Origin: an uncultured Pirellula sp.
Lineage (GTDB): Bacteria; Planctomycetota; Planctomycetia; Pirellulales; Pirellulaceae
Length of the DNA stretch: 64,000 bases
Direction of reading: 5' to 3'
NCBI GenBank assembly: GCA_903930765.1
Contig: CAIYZV010000328.1
Coordinates: forward strand, 1 to 64,000
Every line of letters starts with the position of its first letter. The stretch's first letter is position 1. A model generated the notes under the pieces. That model saw only the letters and a list, made by a program, of their open reading frames with translations, was not told the origin of the DNA and made no database searches. Shown here piece after piece: positions 28,402 to 37,469 of this stretch. The position numbers were made by a program, and so were the translations under genes.

Positions 28402-29733
28402 TTGCGAGGAACCGCCTCACCAAACGCGGAACCGCTTAGGAAAAGAAAGAGTAGTAGGGTGGGAAGCTTCGGTACCGTAGAGACATGCTTAATCTTGGCT
28501 GGGCTAGTATTGGGGCCGCTGATCAATCTTTGGATCTACTCGATATGTTTCTTCCCTTCACCGGTGAGCCCTTGGCAGAAACGTCCCACCGAATGGTCCT
28601 CCCTCTCGGCTATCTGCAAACTGCCAATCGTCGGTTGGTTGTTTCGCGGCGCTGACAAAGAGCTCTTGGGCAAGTTCTTTTGGTTGAGGCCATTCCTGAT
28701 CGAACTGGCAACGCCCATCCTCTGGGTACTTTTGTATCGGATGGTGATGTCGGGCTATTGCATCCCGATAGCGATCCAACCCGCCTCTGCGCAACAATGG
28801 GCGATGCACGTGCAATTCGTGACGTACAGCATCTTGATTGTCCTGCTAGCGGTAGCGACATTCATCGATTTCGACGAGCTGACCATCCCTGATATGATTA
28901 CTGTCCCGGGCACCCTGATCGGGTTGCTAGGATCGGCACTGATACCCAGCTGGCCGCTTTGGGAGCCCGAAACGGTCGGAACCTCTATCCCGTTGAATCA
29001 AGAAAGCGTATCGATTCACGCTGGCTCTCCGAGCGCATGGATCATGGAATGGGGACAGACGGGCGGGTGGTCCAGCGGTCTCACCATCGCGATTTTGATT
29101 TGGCTTGCATGGTGCTGCGCGTTTGGAAATTTGAGGTGGATTTCTCGCCGCGGTTTTTCCAAAGGGGTGCAATATGCGATCGTCAGTTTTCTGCGCAGCT
29201 TTAACTTGCCGTTGATATTGCTGATGAGTGCTGTAGGCAGCGTTTTAATCATCGCATCTTACGTTTGGCTACCTCCTGGACAGTGGCGAGCTTTGCTTTC
29301 CTCGTTGATCGGAATTGGATTAGGGGGCGCATTGGTGTGGGGCATGCGATTGGTGGCTAGGATTGCGATAGGGCGCGAGGCGCTTGGTTTCGGAGACGTC
29401 ACACTCATGGCGATGGTAGGCGCATTCTTCGGATGGCAATTCGTATGGATCGCTGTATTTCTCGGACCTTGTCTTGGCGTTCCCTTGATTGTGATCCGGT
29501 TTGTATTGACAGGAAATGAAGAGACCCCGTTTGGTCCTTACCTTTCGATCGCAACGGTTTATCTCATGCTCGACTGGGTACGCTTTTGGGGGTATTTTTC
29601 GGAAATTTGGTACTTGATTCCGGTGACACAAGCGTACCTCGTACTGCTCGGGCTGATAGGTGTCTTGGGATCTATGCTATGGGTCGTCCATTCGGTTAAA
29701 CTCGCTCTTTCGGGCGGAACGAACGGCCGTTAG
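28402..29733 (+). CDS. A24-family prepilin peptidase with divergent N-terminal region
   Basis: FIDFDELTIPDMITVPGTLIGL and ALGFGDVTLMAMVGAFFGW (GxGD aspartyl protease motif). Confidence 0.88.
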   Translation: MRGTASPNAEPLRKRKSSRVGSFGTVETCLILAGLVLGPLINLWIYSICFFPSPVSPWQKRPTEWSSLSAICKLPIVGWLFRGADKELLGKFFWLRPFLIELATPILWVLLYRMVMSGYCIPIAIQPASAQQWAMHVQFVTYSILIVLLAVATFIDFDELTIPDMITVPGTLIGLLGSALIPSWPLWEPETVGTSIPLNQESVSIHAGSPSAWIMEWGQTGGWSSGLTIAILIWLAWCCAFGNLRWISRRGFSKGVQYAIVSFLRSFNLPLILLMSAVGSVLIIASYVWLPPGQWRALLSSLIGIGLGGALVWGMRLVARIAIGREALGFGDVTLMAMVGAFFGWQFVWIAVFLGPCLGVPLIVIRFVLTGNEETPFGPYLSIATVYLMLDWVRFWGYFSEIWYLIPVTQAYLVLLGLIGVLGSMLWVVHSVKLALSGGTNGR

Positions 29734-29759
29734 CGGGAATCAATGAGGTTGACGCAACC

Positions 29760-32231
29760 ATGAAAGAACTGGATCGAAGTGTCAGGCAGCTAACGATATG
29801 CTTTGCGATTTTCGCATTCATCGCAGCGGGTCTGATCGGCTTGGGTCAAGATTCTTGGAACCTACCACTCTTGGTAGCGGTCGCCTCGTTGCTGGCCTTC
29901 ATCTATACAGACACGTTGGGTTGGTTTTCATTGCATAGGTTTTTGGTCTATGGATTGATGATTTTGGGTGCGATGATCGCGATCCGGGACTTTGTGCTGA
30001 ATGAATCCGGCAACAAGTTGCTCGCAGTGGGCAACCTTCTGGTCTACGTACAGATCCCCCTAATGTTCCAAAAGAAGTCAAAGCGTGTCTTTGAGCAACT
30101 AGGCGTTTTCTTGTTGCTCGAATTGGTGGTAGCAGCTTTGGTGAACGACAGTGTTCTCTATGGCGTTATCATGCTGCCACTACTGATTATCGGCTGTGCA
30201 GCCTTGATTTCGCTAGCGCAGTACAGCTCTTTGATCCGTCATAGTGAATCCGTGTCCGAATCCACCGGGTACTGGGCCAGCTTTCTCCACTGGCTGGGAA
30301 AAGAGCAGTTAGTGACTCGCCGAAGTTCGGGTGTCACTCTGACGGCAGCGTCGGATCAAAAAGCGTCCTCCATCGGTCGGGCGAGTGGGGCCATTCGTTG
30401 GCGTGCAGGAGTTTTGCCGATGGCGATCGCGACGCTCCTGTTCTCCGTCGCCTTTTTCTACATGCTACCTCGACTACACAGCGATTCATTTGACAGGGCA
30501 TCGCTAGGTTGGGGAGACGACAGCATCGGTTTCAGCGATCAGATTACCTTGCAGTTTATTGGCGAACTGCTCAAAAGCGACAAACCTGCGCTGCGATTGT
30601 CAATGATCAACGAAAAAACAGGCGCTAACTACCGTCCTAGCCAACCGCCCTACATTCGCATGAGCGTAGTCCATCGTTACATCGATGGACCAGGGCAAGG
30701 TTATTGGATTCCGGCAGAGCGCGGTGTCGCATTAGCAAACAGTTCCAACGCTCGTGAAATCCCGAGCCCGTCGGAACTCGACAGCGATTTATTAGCTATT
30801 TCTGATCGTGTTTTGGTTACGGTGATCGAGAAGTCACCCTTCGGGGATGTTGTGGCAAGCCTACCTCCGTTCGCTCAGCTTGAAAAATCGAACTTCAAAA
30901 CCGTTCGCCGTGATTGGCGAATGATCGATCCAAAAGAGCAAAAAGAAGATCAGCGTGGTGTAAAACGCCGTTACTCGTTCATGACGCTGGCACTCGCTTC
31001 TGGAACCGACTCTGCGATCCTCCCTGATTTCTCCGATTGTTTAGAAGACAAGCAGCCGAGTACATTCTCACTCTACCGCGGTGAACTGACCCGATTCCCC
31101 GCGAGCATGGACGAGGCGCTGCCGGAACTCGAGAGAATCTTGGCCTTGAGCAGGGAACCTCTGCAAAGCAAATTATCAAAAGCTTTCTACTTGGAAGATT
31201 ATTTGGCCAACAGTGGGGATTTCAACTATACGCTTTCGCTCACGGGACCAAAGGATCGCAATCTCGACCCGATTACAGATTTCCTTATCAACAAGAAACG
31301 TGGGCATTGCCAGTACTTTGCCAGCTCACTGGCTTTGATGCTGAGGTCCTATTCCATCCCAACCCGTTTGGTAATCGGCTTTAGACCCAACGAGTACAAC
31401 GATGTCGGTGGCTACTTCCCGGTACTCCAACAACATGCCCATACTTGGGTGGAGGCCTATTTCACACTCGATGAGATCGCAAAGAGCGAGGAAATCGTAC
31501 GCGACAACGTCATTATCCCACCATGGGCCACCAAAGGTGTTTGGATTCGGCTGGACCCAACTCCATCCGGCGAAGGATCCAATGCCGGGGGAACGTTTCG
31601 TATTTCGAGAACACAAACCTTGGATGCAATGCAGGATTTGTGGACCGAAATGGTGATGAACATGGATAAATCCAAACAAGGTTCAATCTTTTCACTGTTC
31701 GGCGAGTCCTCTGGAAGCTCTTACTCGAACGTCTGGCTACAGATTCAGTCGGCTCTCTATCGCATGCAATCTAGCCGCTTTATCGGTGGTCTTTTCTCCC
31801 CAGATCGCTGGTTCTCATGGCGCGTTGCTGTAGCCATTTTCGGAATAGGTGGATTGCTGGTGGCGTTGTACCGATTTGTACCGCAGCTCTTTCCGAATCT
31901 AATGCCAACCACACGACGACGAAAGAACGCATTGCGTCGTGATGTTTCACGGATCGAATTCTACGAGCGGGTTTCAAAACTGCTGCGCAAACTGGGCCTT
32001 CGTCGAGCGGATTCACAAACACAACGTGAGTTTTTGAATTTCGCCGCCACCGAGTTGTCATCCTACGGAGTGAATCTCGATGCTGGGGACTTGTCAGATG
32101 CGTTTTATGAACAGCGGTTCGGCGACGCGATACCGCTGGACGCGAGGCAGAAGGATCGGATTCAAGTCGCGATCTCACAACTCGAGTCCGCCCTAAGAAC
32201 GGGAGTTCGGCGTAAAAAACACCGAGCATGA
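29760..32231 (+). CDS. TgpA-like membrane transglutaminase (DUF3488 plus transglutaminase core)
   Basis: N-terminal TM bundle; GHCQYFASSLALMLRSYSIPTRLVIGF, QQHAHTWVEAYF, WIRLDPTPS. Confidence 0.9.
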   Translation: MKELDRSVRQLTICFAIFAFIAAGLIGLGQDSWNLPLLVAVASLLAFIYTDTLGWFSLHRFLVYGLMILGAMIAIRDFVLNESGNKLLAVGNLLVYVQIPLMFQKKSKRVFEQLGVFLLLELVVAALVNDSVLYGVIMLPLLIIGCAALISLAQYSSLIRHSESVSESTGYWASFLHWLGKEQLVTRRSSGVTLTAASDQKASSIGRASGAIRWRAGVLPMAIATLLFSVAFFYMLPRLHSDSFDRASLGWGDDSIGFSDQITLQFIGELLKSDKPALRLSMINEKTGANYRPSQPPYIRMSVVHRYIDGPGQGYWIPAERGVALANSSNAREIPSPSELDSDLLAISDRVLVTVIEKSPFGDVVASLPPFAQLEKSNFKTVRRDWRMIDPKEQKEDQRGVKRRYSFMTLALASGTDSAILPDFSDCLEDKQPSTFSLYRGELTRFPASMDEALPELERILALSREPLQSKLSKAFYLEDYLANSGDFNYTLSLTGPKDRNLDPITDFLINKKRGHCQYFASSLALMLRSYSIPTRLVIGFRPNEYNDVGGYFPVLQQHAHTWVEAYFTLDEIAKSEEIVRDNVIIPPWATKGVWIRLDPTPSGEGSNAGGTFRISRTQTLDAMQDLWTEMVMNMDKSKQGSIFSLFGESSGSSYSNVWLQIQSALYRMQSSRFIGGLFSPDRWFSWRVAVAIFGIGGLLVALYRFVPQLFPNLMPTTRRRKNALRRDVSRIEFYERVSKLLRKLGLRRADSQTQREFLNFAATELSSYGVNLDAGDLSDAFYEQRFGDAIPLDARQKDRIQVAISQLESALRTGVRRKKHRA

Positions 32232-32320
32232 CGTATGGACTCCGACAATCCGTTTCGTCAGGGTGTTCTATCCATTCCATCAGCACTCAATCCTCTTAAC
32301 TCATACCCCTCTAAAACAAC

Positions 32321-33823
32321 ATGGATCATCCGGATATTTCGCTTGCGATCGATTTAGGAGCTTCCAGCGGACGCGTCATCGCCGCAGAGTTGCGCGGTGA
32401 CCAAATCGTCCTGCACGAAGTCCATCGTTTTGAAAACGCCCCGCTCCCGATCGGCAATCGACTCCATTGGAATGTACTGAATCTATGGCAGGAAATCGAA
32501 CGCGGCATTGGCTTGGCCGCAGACCAATATCGAGACCAAATCGTCAGCCTAGGCGTCGACACGTGGGGGGTGGACTACGTCCTGTTAGATCGGAATGACG
32601 ATCTGGTCGGCCCCGCATTCTGCTATCGGGATTCTCGCACCAGGGGAATGATGCCCAAAGCATTCGAACAGGTTTCTCGTGCAGATATTTTCGCCGAGAC
32701 CGGGGTCCAGTTCATGGAAATCAACACCTTGTACCAACTCTACAGCATGCGGGAAGAGAACTCCCCGCTGCTGGACATCGCAGAGCGATTTTTGATGATC
32801 CCCGACTTTTTTCACTGGGCTTTAACCGGTGAGAAAGTCAACGAATTCACCAATGCGAGCACGACTCAGATGCTGCGCCCGGGGAACAGCGGATGGTCGA
32901 CGAAGGTCTTGGAAGGCCTGAACATTCCAACCAAATTGTTCTCCACACCTGTTCAACCTGGAACCGATCTCGGATCCGTTCGCCCAAGCGTTCGAAACCG
33001 TACCGGTTTGTCGCCTCGCGCCAAAACGATTGTTCCCGCAACGCACGATACTGGTTCTGCTGTTCTCGCGGTTCCCGCCGATGGCTTCGCTCACGAAAGG
33101 CCTAATTGGTGCTACATCAGCAGTGGAACCTGGTCCTTGATGGGTGTTGAACTAGACCGACCAATGCTCAATGCGCGCTGTGCCGAATTGAACTTTACGA
33201 ACGAAGGTGGCGCCAACGGTAGCGTTCGACTCCTCAAGAACATCGCAGGTCTATGGCCATTCCAGCAATGCCGCGTTTCGTGGCAACGACGAGGTAAACC
33301 GTACGACTGGACGACGTTGACCACCCTCGCCGCCGAAGCAACACCGCTGCAGCACTGGGTCGATCTGGAACACCCTATGTTCGTTTCGCCGGAGGACATG
33401 GTCGAAGCCATTCTCGACTATCTCCGAAAAACGGGACAATCAACACCCGCAAGCGATGGAGCTCTCGCCCGCGCCGCCTTGGAAAGCTTGGCGCTCCGCT
33501 ACCGAATTTGCCTTGAGTATCTCGAAAGCCTCCTCGGCTACTCGCTTGAAACGATCCATATCGTCGGCGGCGGTGTCAAAAACCAACTCTTATGCCAGAT
33601 GACCGCCGACGCATGCAATCGAACCGTGGTCGCAGGCCCTGTCGAAGCAACCGCGCTTGGAAATGTAAGTTCTCAACTGCTCGCCTTGGGCAAATTCCAC
33701 TCCATCGCAGAGTTCCGTTCATGGATGCGATCGCTGAGCGACATCCAAGTCTACCACCCGAAGAACACGAGTCCGTGGAACGATGCGTTGGCACGCCTCC
33801 AACAAGGGGCCTTGCCGTATTAG
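32321..33823 (+). CDS. rhaB: Rhamnulokinase (FGGY kinase)
   Basis: AIDLGASSGRVIAAEL, LGVDTWGVDYVLLD, INTLYQLYSM, HDTGSAVLAVP, IHIVGGGVKNQLLCQMTAD. Confidence 0.92.
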   Translation: MDHPDISLAIDLGASSGRVIAAELRGDQIVLHEVHRFENAPLPIGNRLHWNVLNLWQEIERGIGLAADQYRDQIVSLGVDTWGVDYVLLDRNDDLVGPAFCYRDSRTRGMMPKAFEQVSRADIFAETGVQFMEINTLYQLYSMREENSPLLDIAERFLMIPDFFHWALTGEKVNEFTNASTTQMLRPGNSGWSTKVLEGLNIPTKLFSTPVQPGTDLGSVRPSVRNRTGLSPRAKTIVPATHDTGSAVLAVPADGFAHERPNWCYISSGTWSLMGVELDRPMLNARCAELNFTNEGGANGSVRLLKNIAGLWPFQQCRVSWQRRGKPYDWTTLTTLAAEATPLQHWVDLEHPMFVSPEDMVEAILDYLRKTGQSTPASDGALARAALESLALRYRICLEYLESLLGYSLETIHIVGGGVKNQLLCQMTADACNRTVVAGPVEATALGNVSSQLLALGKFHSIAEFRSWMRSLSDIQVYHPKNTSPWNDALARLQQGALPY

Positions 33824-34620
33824 CGCAACGTGAGCACGCCTCCATCCACTGGATAACCTGAACCGGTGATGAAACCTGCATCGTCGCTGCATAAGAAATG
33901 AGCCGCAGCGGCGACCTCCTCGGGGGTCCCCATCCTCCCGATCGGTTGTTCCTTGCTCAGTTTGTCAAACATCTCGGCTTCATGTCCAGCGTAGTTTTTG
34001 GCAATAAATGCATCCACCAACGGAGTGTGAATCCTTCCGGGAAGTAGAGCGTTGCAACGAATGCCGTGGGGCAAGAAATCCTTGGCGATGGAATAAGTCA
34101 TTGCGAGCACGGCCCCTTTGCTCGCAGTGTAAGCGAATCGATTCGCTAGACCAAAATGGGATACCGTCGACGCCAGGTTCAATATCGCCCCGCCTTGCTG
34201 ATCCACCATGTACCGCAACGCTGCTTGCGAGCAATTCGCGACACCTTGGACATTGACGCGTTGGACTCGCTCGAAATCCTCCGGCAGAGTATTGAGCGCA
34301 TTTCCGATATGCACCACGCCAGCGCAATTGACGAGGATATCGATGCGGCGTCGCCGTTGATGGATACGCTCAAATAGCCCGTTCACCGAACGGGAATCCC
34401 CGACATCGCACACTTCGCCAAAGGCATCTCCATCCAATCCCCGAATCGCCTCGACAGCGGCGTCGATCTTATCAGGTTCAATATCCACCACTTCAATCAA
34501 TGCGCCATGACATCCGAACCGTTTAGCGATCGCCAGACCGATACCGGATGCTCCACCTGTGATCACTGCCGTCTTCCCTCTCAGAGAAAAGATCTCTTTT
34601 GCCGCCGTTGACTGGCTCAT
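33820..34620 (-). CDS. SDR family oxidoreductase
   Basis: GKTAVITGGASGIGLAIA, NCAGVV, YTASKGAVLAMT. Stop overlaps the convergent rhaB stop. Confidence 0.92.
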   Translation of the reverse strand: MSQSTAAKEIFSLRGKTAVITGGASGIGLAIAKRFGCHGALIEVVDIEPDKIDAAVEAIRGLDGDAFGEVCDVGDSRSVNGLFERIHQRRRRIDILVNCAGVVHIGNALNTLPEDFERVQRVNVQGVANCSQAALRYMVDQQGGAILNLASTVSHFGLANRFAYTASKGAVLAMTYSIAKDFLPHGIRCNALLPGRIHTPLVDAFIAKNYAGHEAEMFDKLSKEQPIGRMGTPEEVAAAAHFLCSDDAGFITGSGYPVDGGVLTLR

Positions 34621-34632
34621 AGCCTGACTCTC

Positions 34633-36105
34633 CTAACGCTCCAAAATGGGCTTGGGCATCGATATGACTTGTGTGCAAAGGAACTCACGCATTCCTTCTT
34701 CGCCACCCTCTGCACCGATCCCACTTTGCTTGATTCCGCCAAAGGGTATTTCGGCCTTGAGTGGACGCCATTCATTGACACCAACGATTCCAACTTCTAA
34801 TTCACGCGCCACGGCACGGCAGCTAGTCATGTCATGACCGTAAACGTATCCCGCGAGGCCATAGGGTGTTTCGTTGGCCCTTCGGATCGCCTCAGCTACC
34901 GTTTTGTACCGAAGGACAGGAATGACGGGACCAAATATCTCGTGGCTCGCGATATGCATCGAATCCTGCACGTCCGAAAGCAGGGTAGGGGGATAGAAAC
35001 TCCCCTCCTTGAGACTCGGATCCCGTTCAAATGATGCATTTCTGCAAACCAACTTGGCCCCCGCGGTAAGCGCTTGGGTCACCAACGCATCCACATCCTG
35101 GCATGCTTGTCGATGGATCAGCGGACCGGCATCGACATGATCCGAAAGACCATTTCCGACGACCGCTCGTTCCAATTTCTGTGAAAGTATATCCAGAAAC
35201 TCGCGCTCGATCGATTCATGCACAAAGACCCGATTCGCCGTCACACACACCTGTCCTGAAACAAACAACTTCAAGCGTAAAACATGCTCGGCGGTGAACT
35301 CAAGGTCAGCATCTGGCAAAACGACGAACGGTGCATTGCCACCGAGTTCCAGCGATACACGTTTGATTTGACGCGCAGCATCCGCCATTAAAGCGCTCCC
35401 GGTCGCCGTGGAACCGGTAAGACTCAAAACGCGTACGGCAGGATGCTCCGCAAAGATTTTACCAACGACGGCGCCTCGCCCCGGTACGATTTGCAATACG
35501 CCCTGAGGAAGCCCAGCCTCCGCAAGGATTGGGGCCATGGCCAACGCGATAAGAGGTGTTCGCTCGGCGGGCTTCCAAACAGCGGTGCATCCGGCGGCCA
35601 ACGCAGCAGCGATCTTTTTGGCGCCTTGGGCGAGCGGGAAATTCCATGGCGTGATCAGCCCCGCGACTCCAATCGGTTTGTGCTCCACAAAGAACTCTCG
35701 CTCCGCCTCTGGGTGCGCCGCGATCCTCCCGTACGAGCGTCTTGCCTCTTCACCAAACCACTGAAAAAAACTTGCCGCGTAGTCGACTTCGCCCAAGCCC
35801 TGCGCGTAGGGTTTGCCTTGTTCAGCGCTCAGCAACACGGCCAAGTCCTCTCTCTTCGCGATCATCAGCGCCGCCGTCCGTTTGAGGATGACGCCTCGTT
35901 CGATCGGCGATCGACTTCTCCAATCCGTCCAGGCCTTCTCCGCCCCTTCGATCGCTTGCGCTACCAAACCTGCGTCTGCACGGCTCACCGAGGCCAACGC
36001 TGCGTTGGTGGCGGGATTGGGAACCGATATTTCTTCGGTTCCGCGGCGCCATTTACCATCTACCCATGGGGCTGGCTCAAACCAAAAATCGGGAACGGCC
36101 TTCAT
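34633..36105 (-). CDS. NAD(P)-dependent aldehyde dehydrogenase (succinate-semialdehyde/lactaldehyde dehydrogenase-like)
   Basis: ITPWNFPLAQGAKKIAAALAAGCTAVWKPAERTP, LELGGNAPFVV, GQVCVTANRV. Confidence 0.92.
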   Translation of the reverse strand: MKAVPDFWFEPAPWVDGKWRRGTEEISVPNPATNAALASVSRADAGLVAQAIEGAEKAWTDWRSRSPIERGVILKRTAALMIAKREDLAVLLSAEQGKPYAQGLGEVDYAASFFQWFGEEARRSYGRIAAHPEAEREFFVEHKPIGVAGLITPWNFPLAQGAKKIAAALAAGCTAVWKPAERTPLIALAMAPILAEAGLPQGVLQIVPGRGAVVGKIFAEHPAVRVLSLTGSTATGSALMADAARQIKRVSLELGGNAPFVVLPDADLEFTAEHVLRLKLFVSGQVCVTANRVFVHESIEREFLDILSQKLERAVVGNGLSDHVDAGPLIHRQACQDVDALVTQALTAGAKLVCRNASFERDPSLKEGSFYPPTLLSDVQDSMHIASHEIFGPVIPVLRYKTVAEAIRRANETPYGLAGYVYGHDMTSCRAVARELEVGIVGVNEWRPLKAEIPFGGIKQSGIGAEGGEEGMREFLCTQVISMPKPILER

Positions 36106-36302
36106 GATCGCATCCTCTGAAAAAGATTGTTCGTTCTTAGACTCGGTCAGTGCTGTTGTCGGGTTAGAGGAGCCTATTGGGATCTTCGGGGCGGAAACCT
36201 CAAGCGGGGATCGTTGGCGTCGCAGCTTCGACGGAGAGAGCACGGGCACAACCGAGATAGTAACAAGCCCACTGCTCGAAGGCGACGGCATCGAGAACCA
36301 AC

Positions 36303-37469
36303 TCAAATGCCTTCCTCGATGCGCAGCACGGACCAATAAATCCGCTCCGCGTCCGACTCGGTGACTTCGTTAGGATTGGGCCCCATCAAACGTCGGTTGG
36401 CAACAGCATCTTTTGCCATCGCCGGAATCACCGAGCTAGGGATCGCATGCGTCTTAATGGCATCGAAGAGCCCGAGACTTTCAGCCACGGAATCGAGGTG
36501 CCGAGAGAATGCTTCGGCGTGGGTATCTCCCCACCCAAACGCCATTCCCAGTTCACGAAAATCAGCTTCACACGCTACCGCGTTATGCCGCATCATCTCG
36601 CCGACAAAGCAACCGGTAATGACCCCATGAGGAATCGAATAACGCCCACCTAGCGGCAGTGCGAGTGCATGGACCGCGCAGCATGAGGAATTAGCAAAGG
36701 CCATGCCGGCTAGATGAGAGCCGATCGCCATTCGATCGCGGGCGCTTTGATTTTTCGGATTTTGGTAAACAGCAATTAAGGATGGCCCCAAGAATTTTGC
36801 AGCCTCGAGCGCCAATCCGCGAGCGATTGGGGTGGCACAGGTTGCGATGAAAGCCTCGATCGCGTGGACGATTGCGTCCATGCCAGTTGCGGCTGTGATC
36901 GACGGAGGTAAACCATCGGTCAAAGAGGGATCCACAACCGCGATGTCCGTTAACAGAGCCGGGTCGACGACACCTACCTTGTTGCCGGAGTGGGTGTCGG
37001 TGAGGATTGCAACGAAAGTAGCCTCCGAGCCTGTTCCCGCTGTTGTCGGGACAAGGACGGTCGGCAATCCGCGGCGTTCGACTTTACCGATCCCCACAAA
37101 CGACTTGGCTTCGCAATTTCGATCGGCAACCACCGCAGCAACCTTGGTCGCATCCATCACGCTCCCACCCCCGAGTCCGATAACCACATCGGCCCCGCAA
37201 TCGCGAATCTGCCTCGCGATCCAATCGACGGTTTCAATCGGTGGTTCTGCCGGAACAGCAAGGAACGAACCGGCGGAACGGCCTTGCTGAACCAAAGGTG
37301 TGTGCACCAAGTCCACTATCCCTGCCCGATCCAGCCCTTCGTCGCTTACCAGGAAAACACGCTTCCATCCCATCGACTCGCACAGATGCAGCAACTTCAA
37401 GGACTCGCCTCTGCCTGTAATTACACGACGAGGGAGATGATTTTGGAACGAAGAGTTGGATTGCCGCAT
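36303..37469 (-). CDS. Iron-containing alcohol dehydrogenase
   Basis: VIGLGGGSVMDATKVAAV, VPTTAGTGSEAT, GMDAIVHAIEAFI, YSIPHGVITG. Confidence 0.92.
   Translation of the reverse strand: MRQSNSSFQNHLPRRVITGRGESLKLLHLCESMGWKRVFLVSDEGLDRAGIVDLVHTPLVQQGRSAGSFLAVPAEPPIETVDWIARQIRDCGADVVIGLGGGSVMDATKVAAVVADRNCEAKSFVGIGKVERRGLPTVLVPTTAGTGSEATFVAILTDTHSGNKVGVVDPALLTDIAVVDPSLTDGLPPSITAATGMDAIVHAIEAFIATCATPIARGLALEAAKFLGPSLIAVYQNPKNQSARDRMAIGSHLAGMAFANSSCCAVHALALPLGGRYSIPHGVITGCFVGEMMRHNAVACEADFRELGMAFGWGDTHAEAFSRHLDSVAESLGLFDAIKTHAIPSSVIPAMAKDAVANRRLMGPNPNEVTESDAERIYWSVLRIEEGI

Noticed and set aside
35443-36120. 225-aa ORF antisense to the ALDH gene
   Set aside because: Shadow ORF; ALDH motifs on the other strand are intact.
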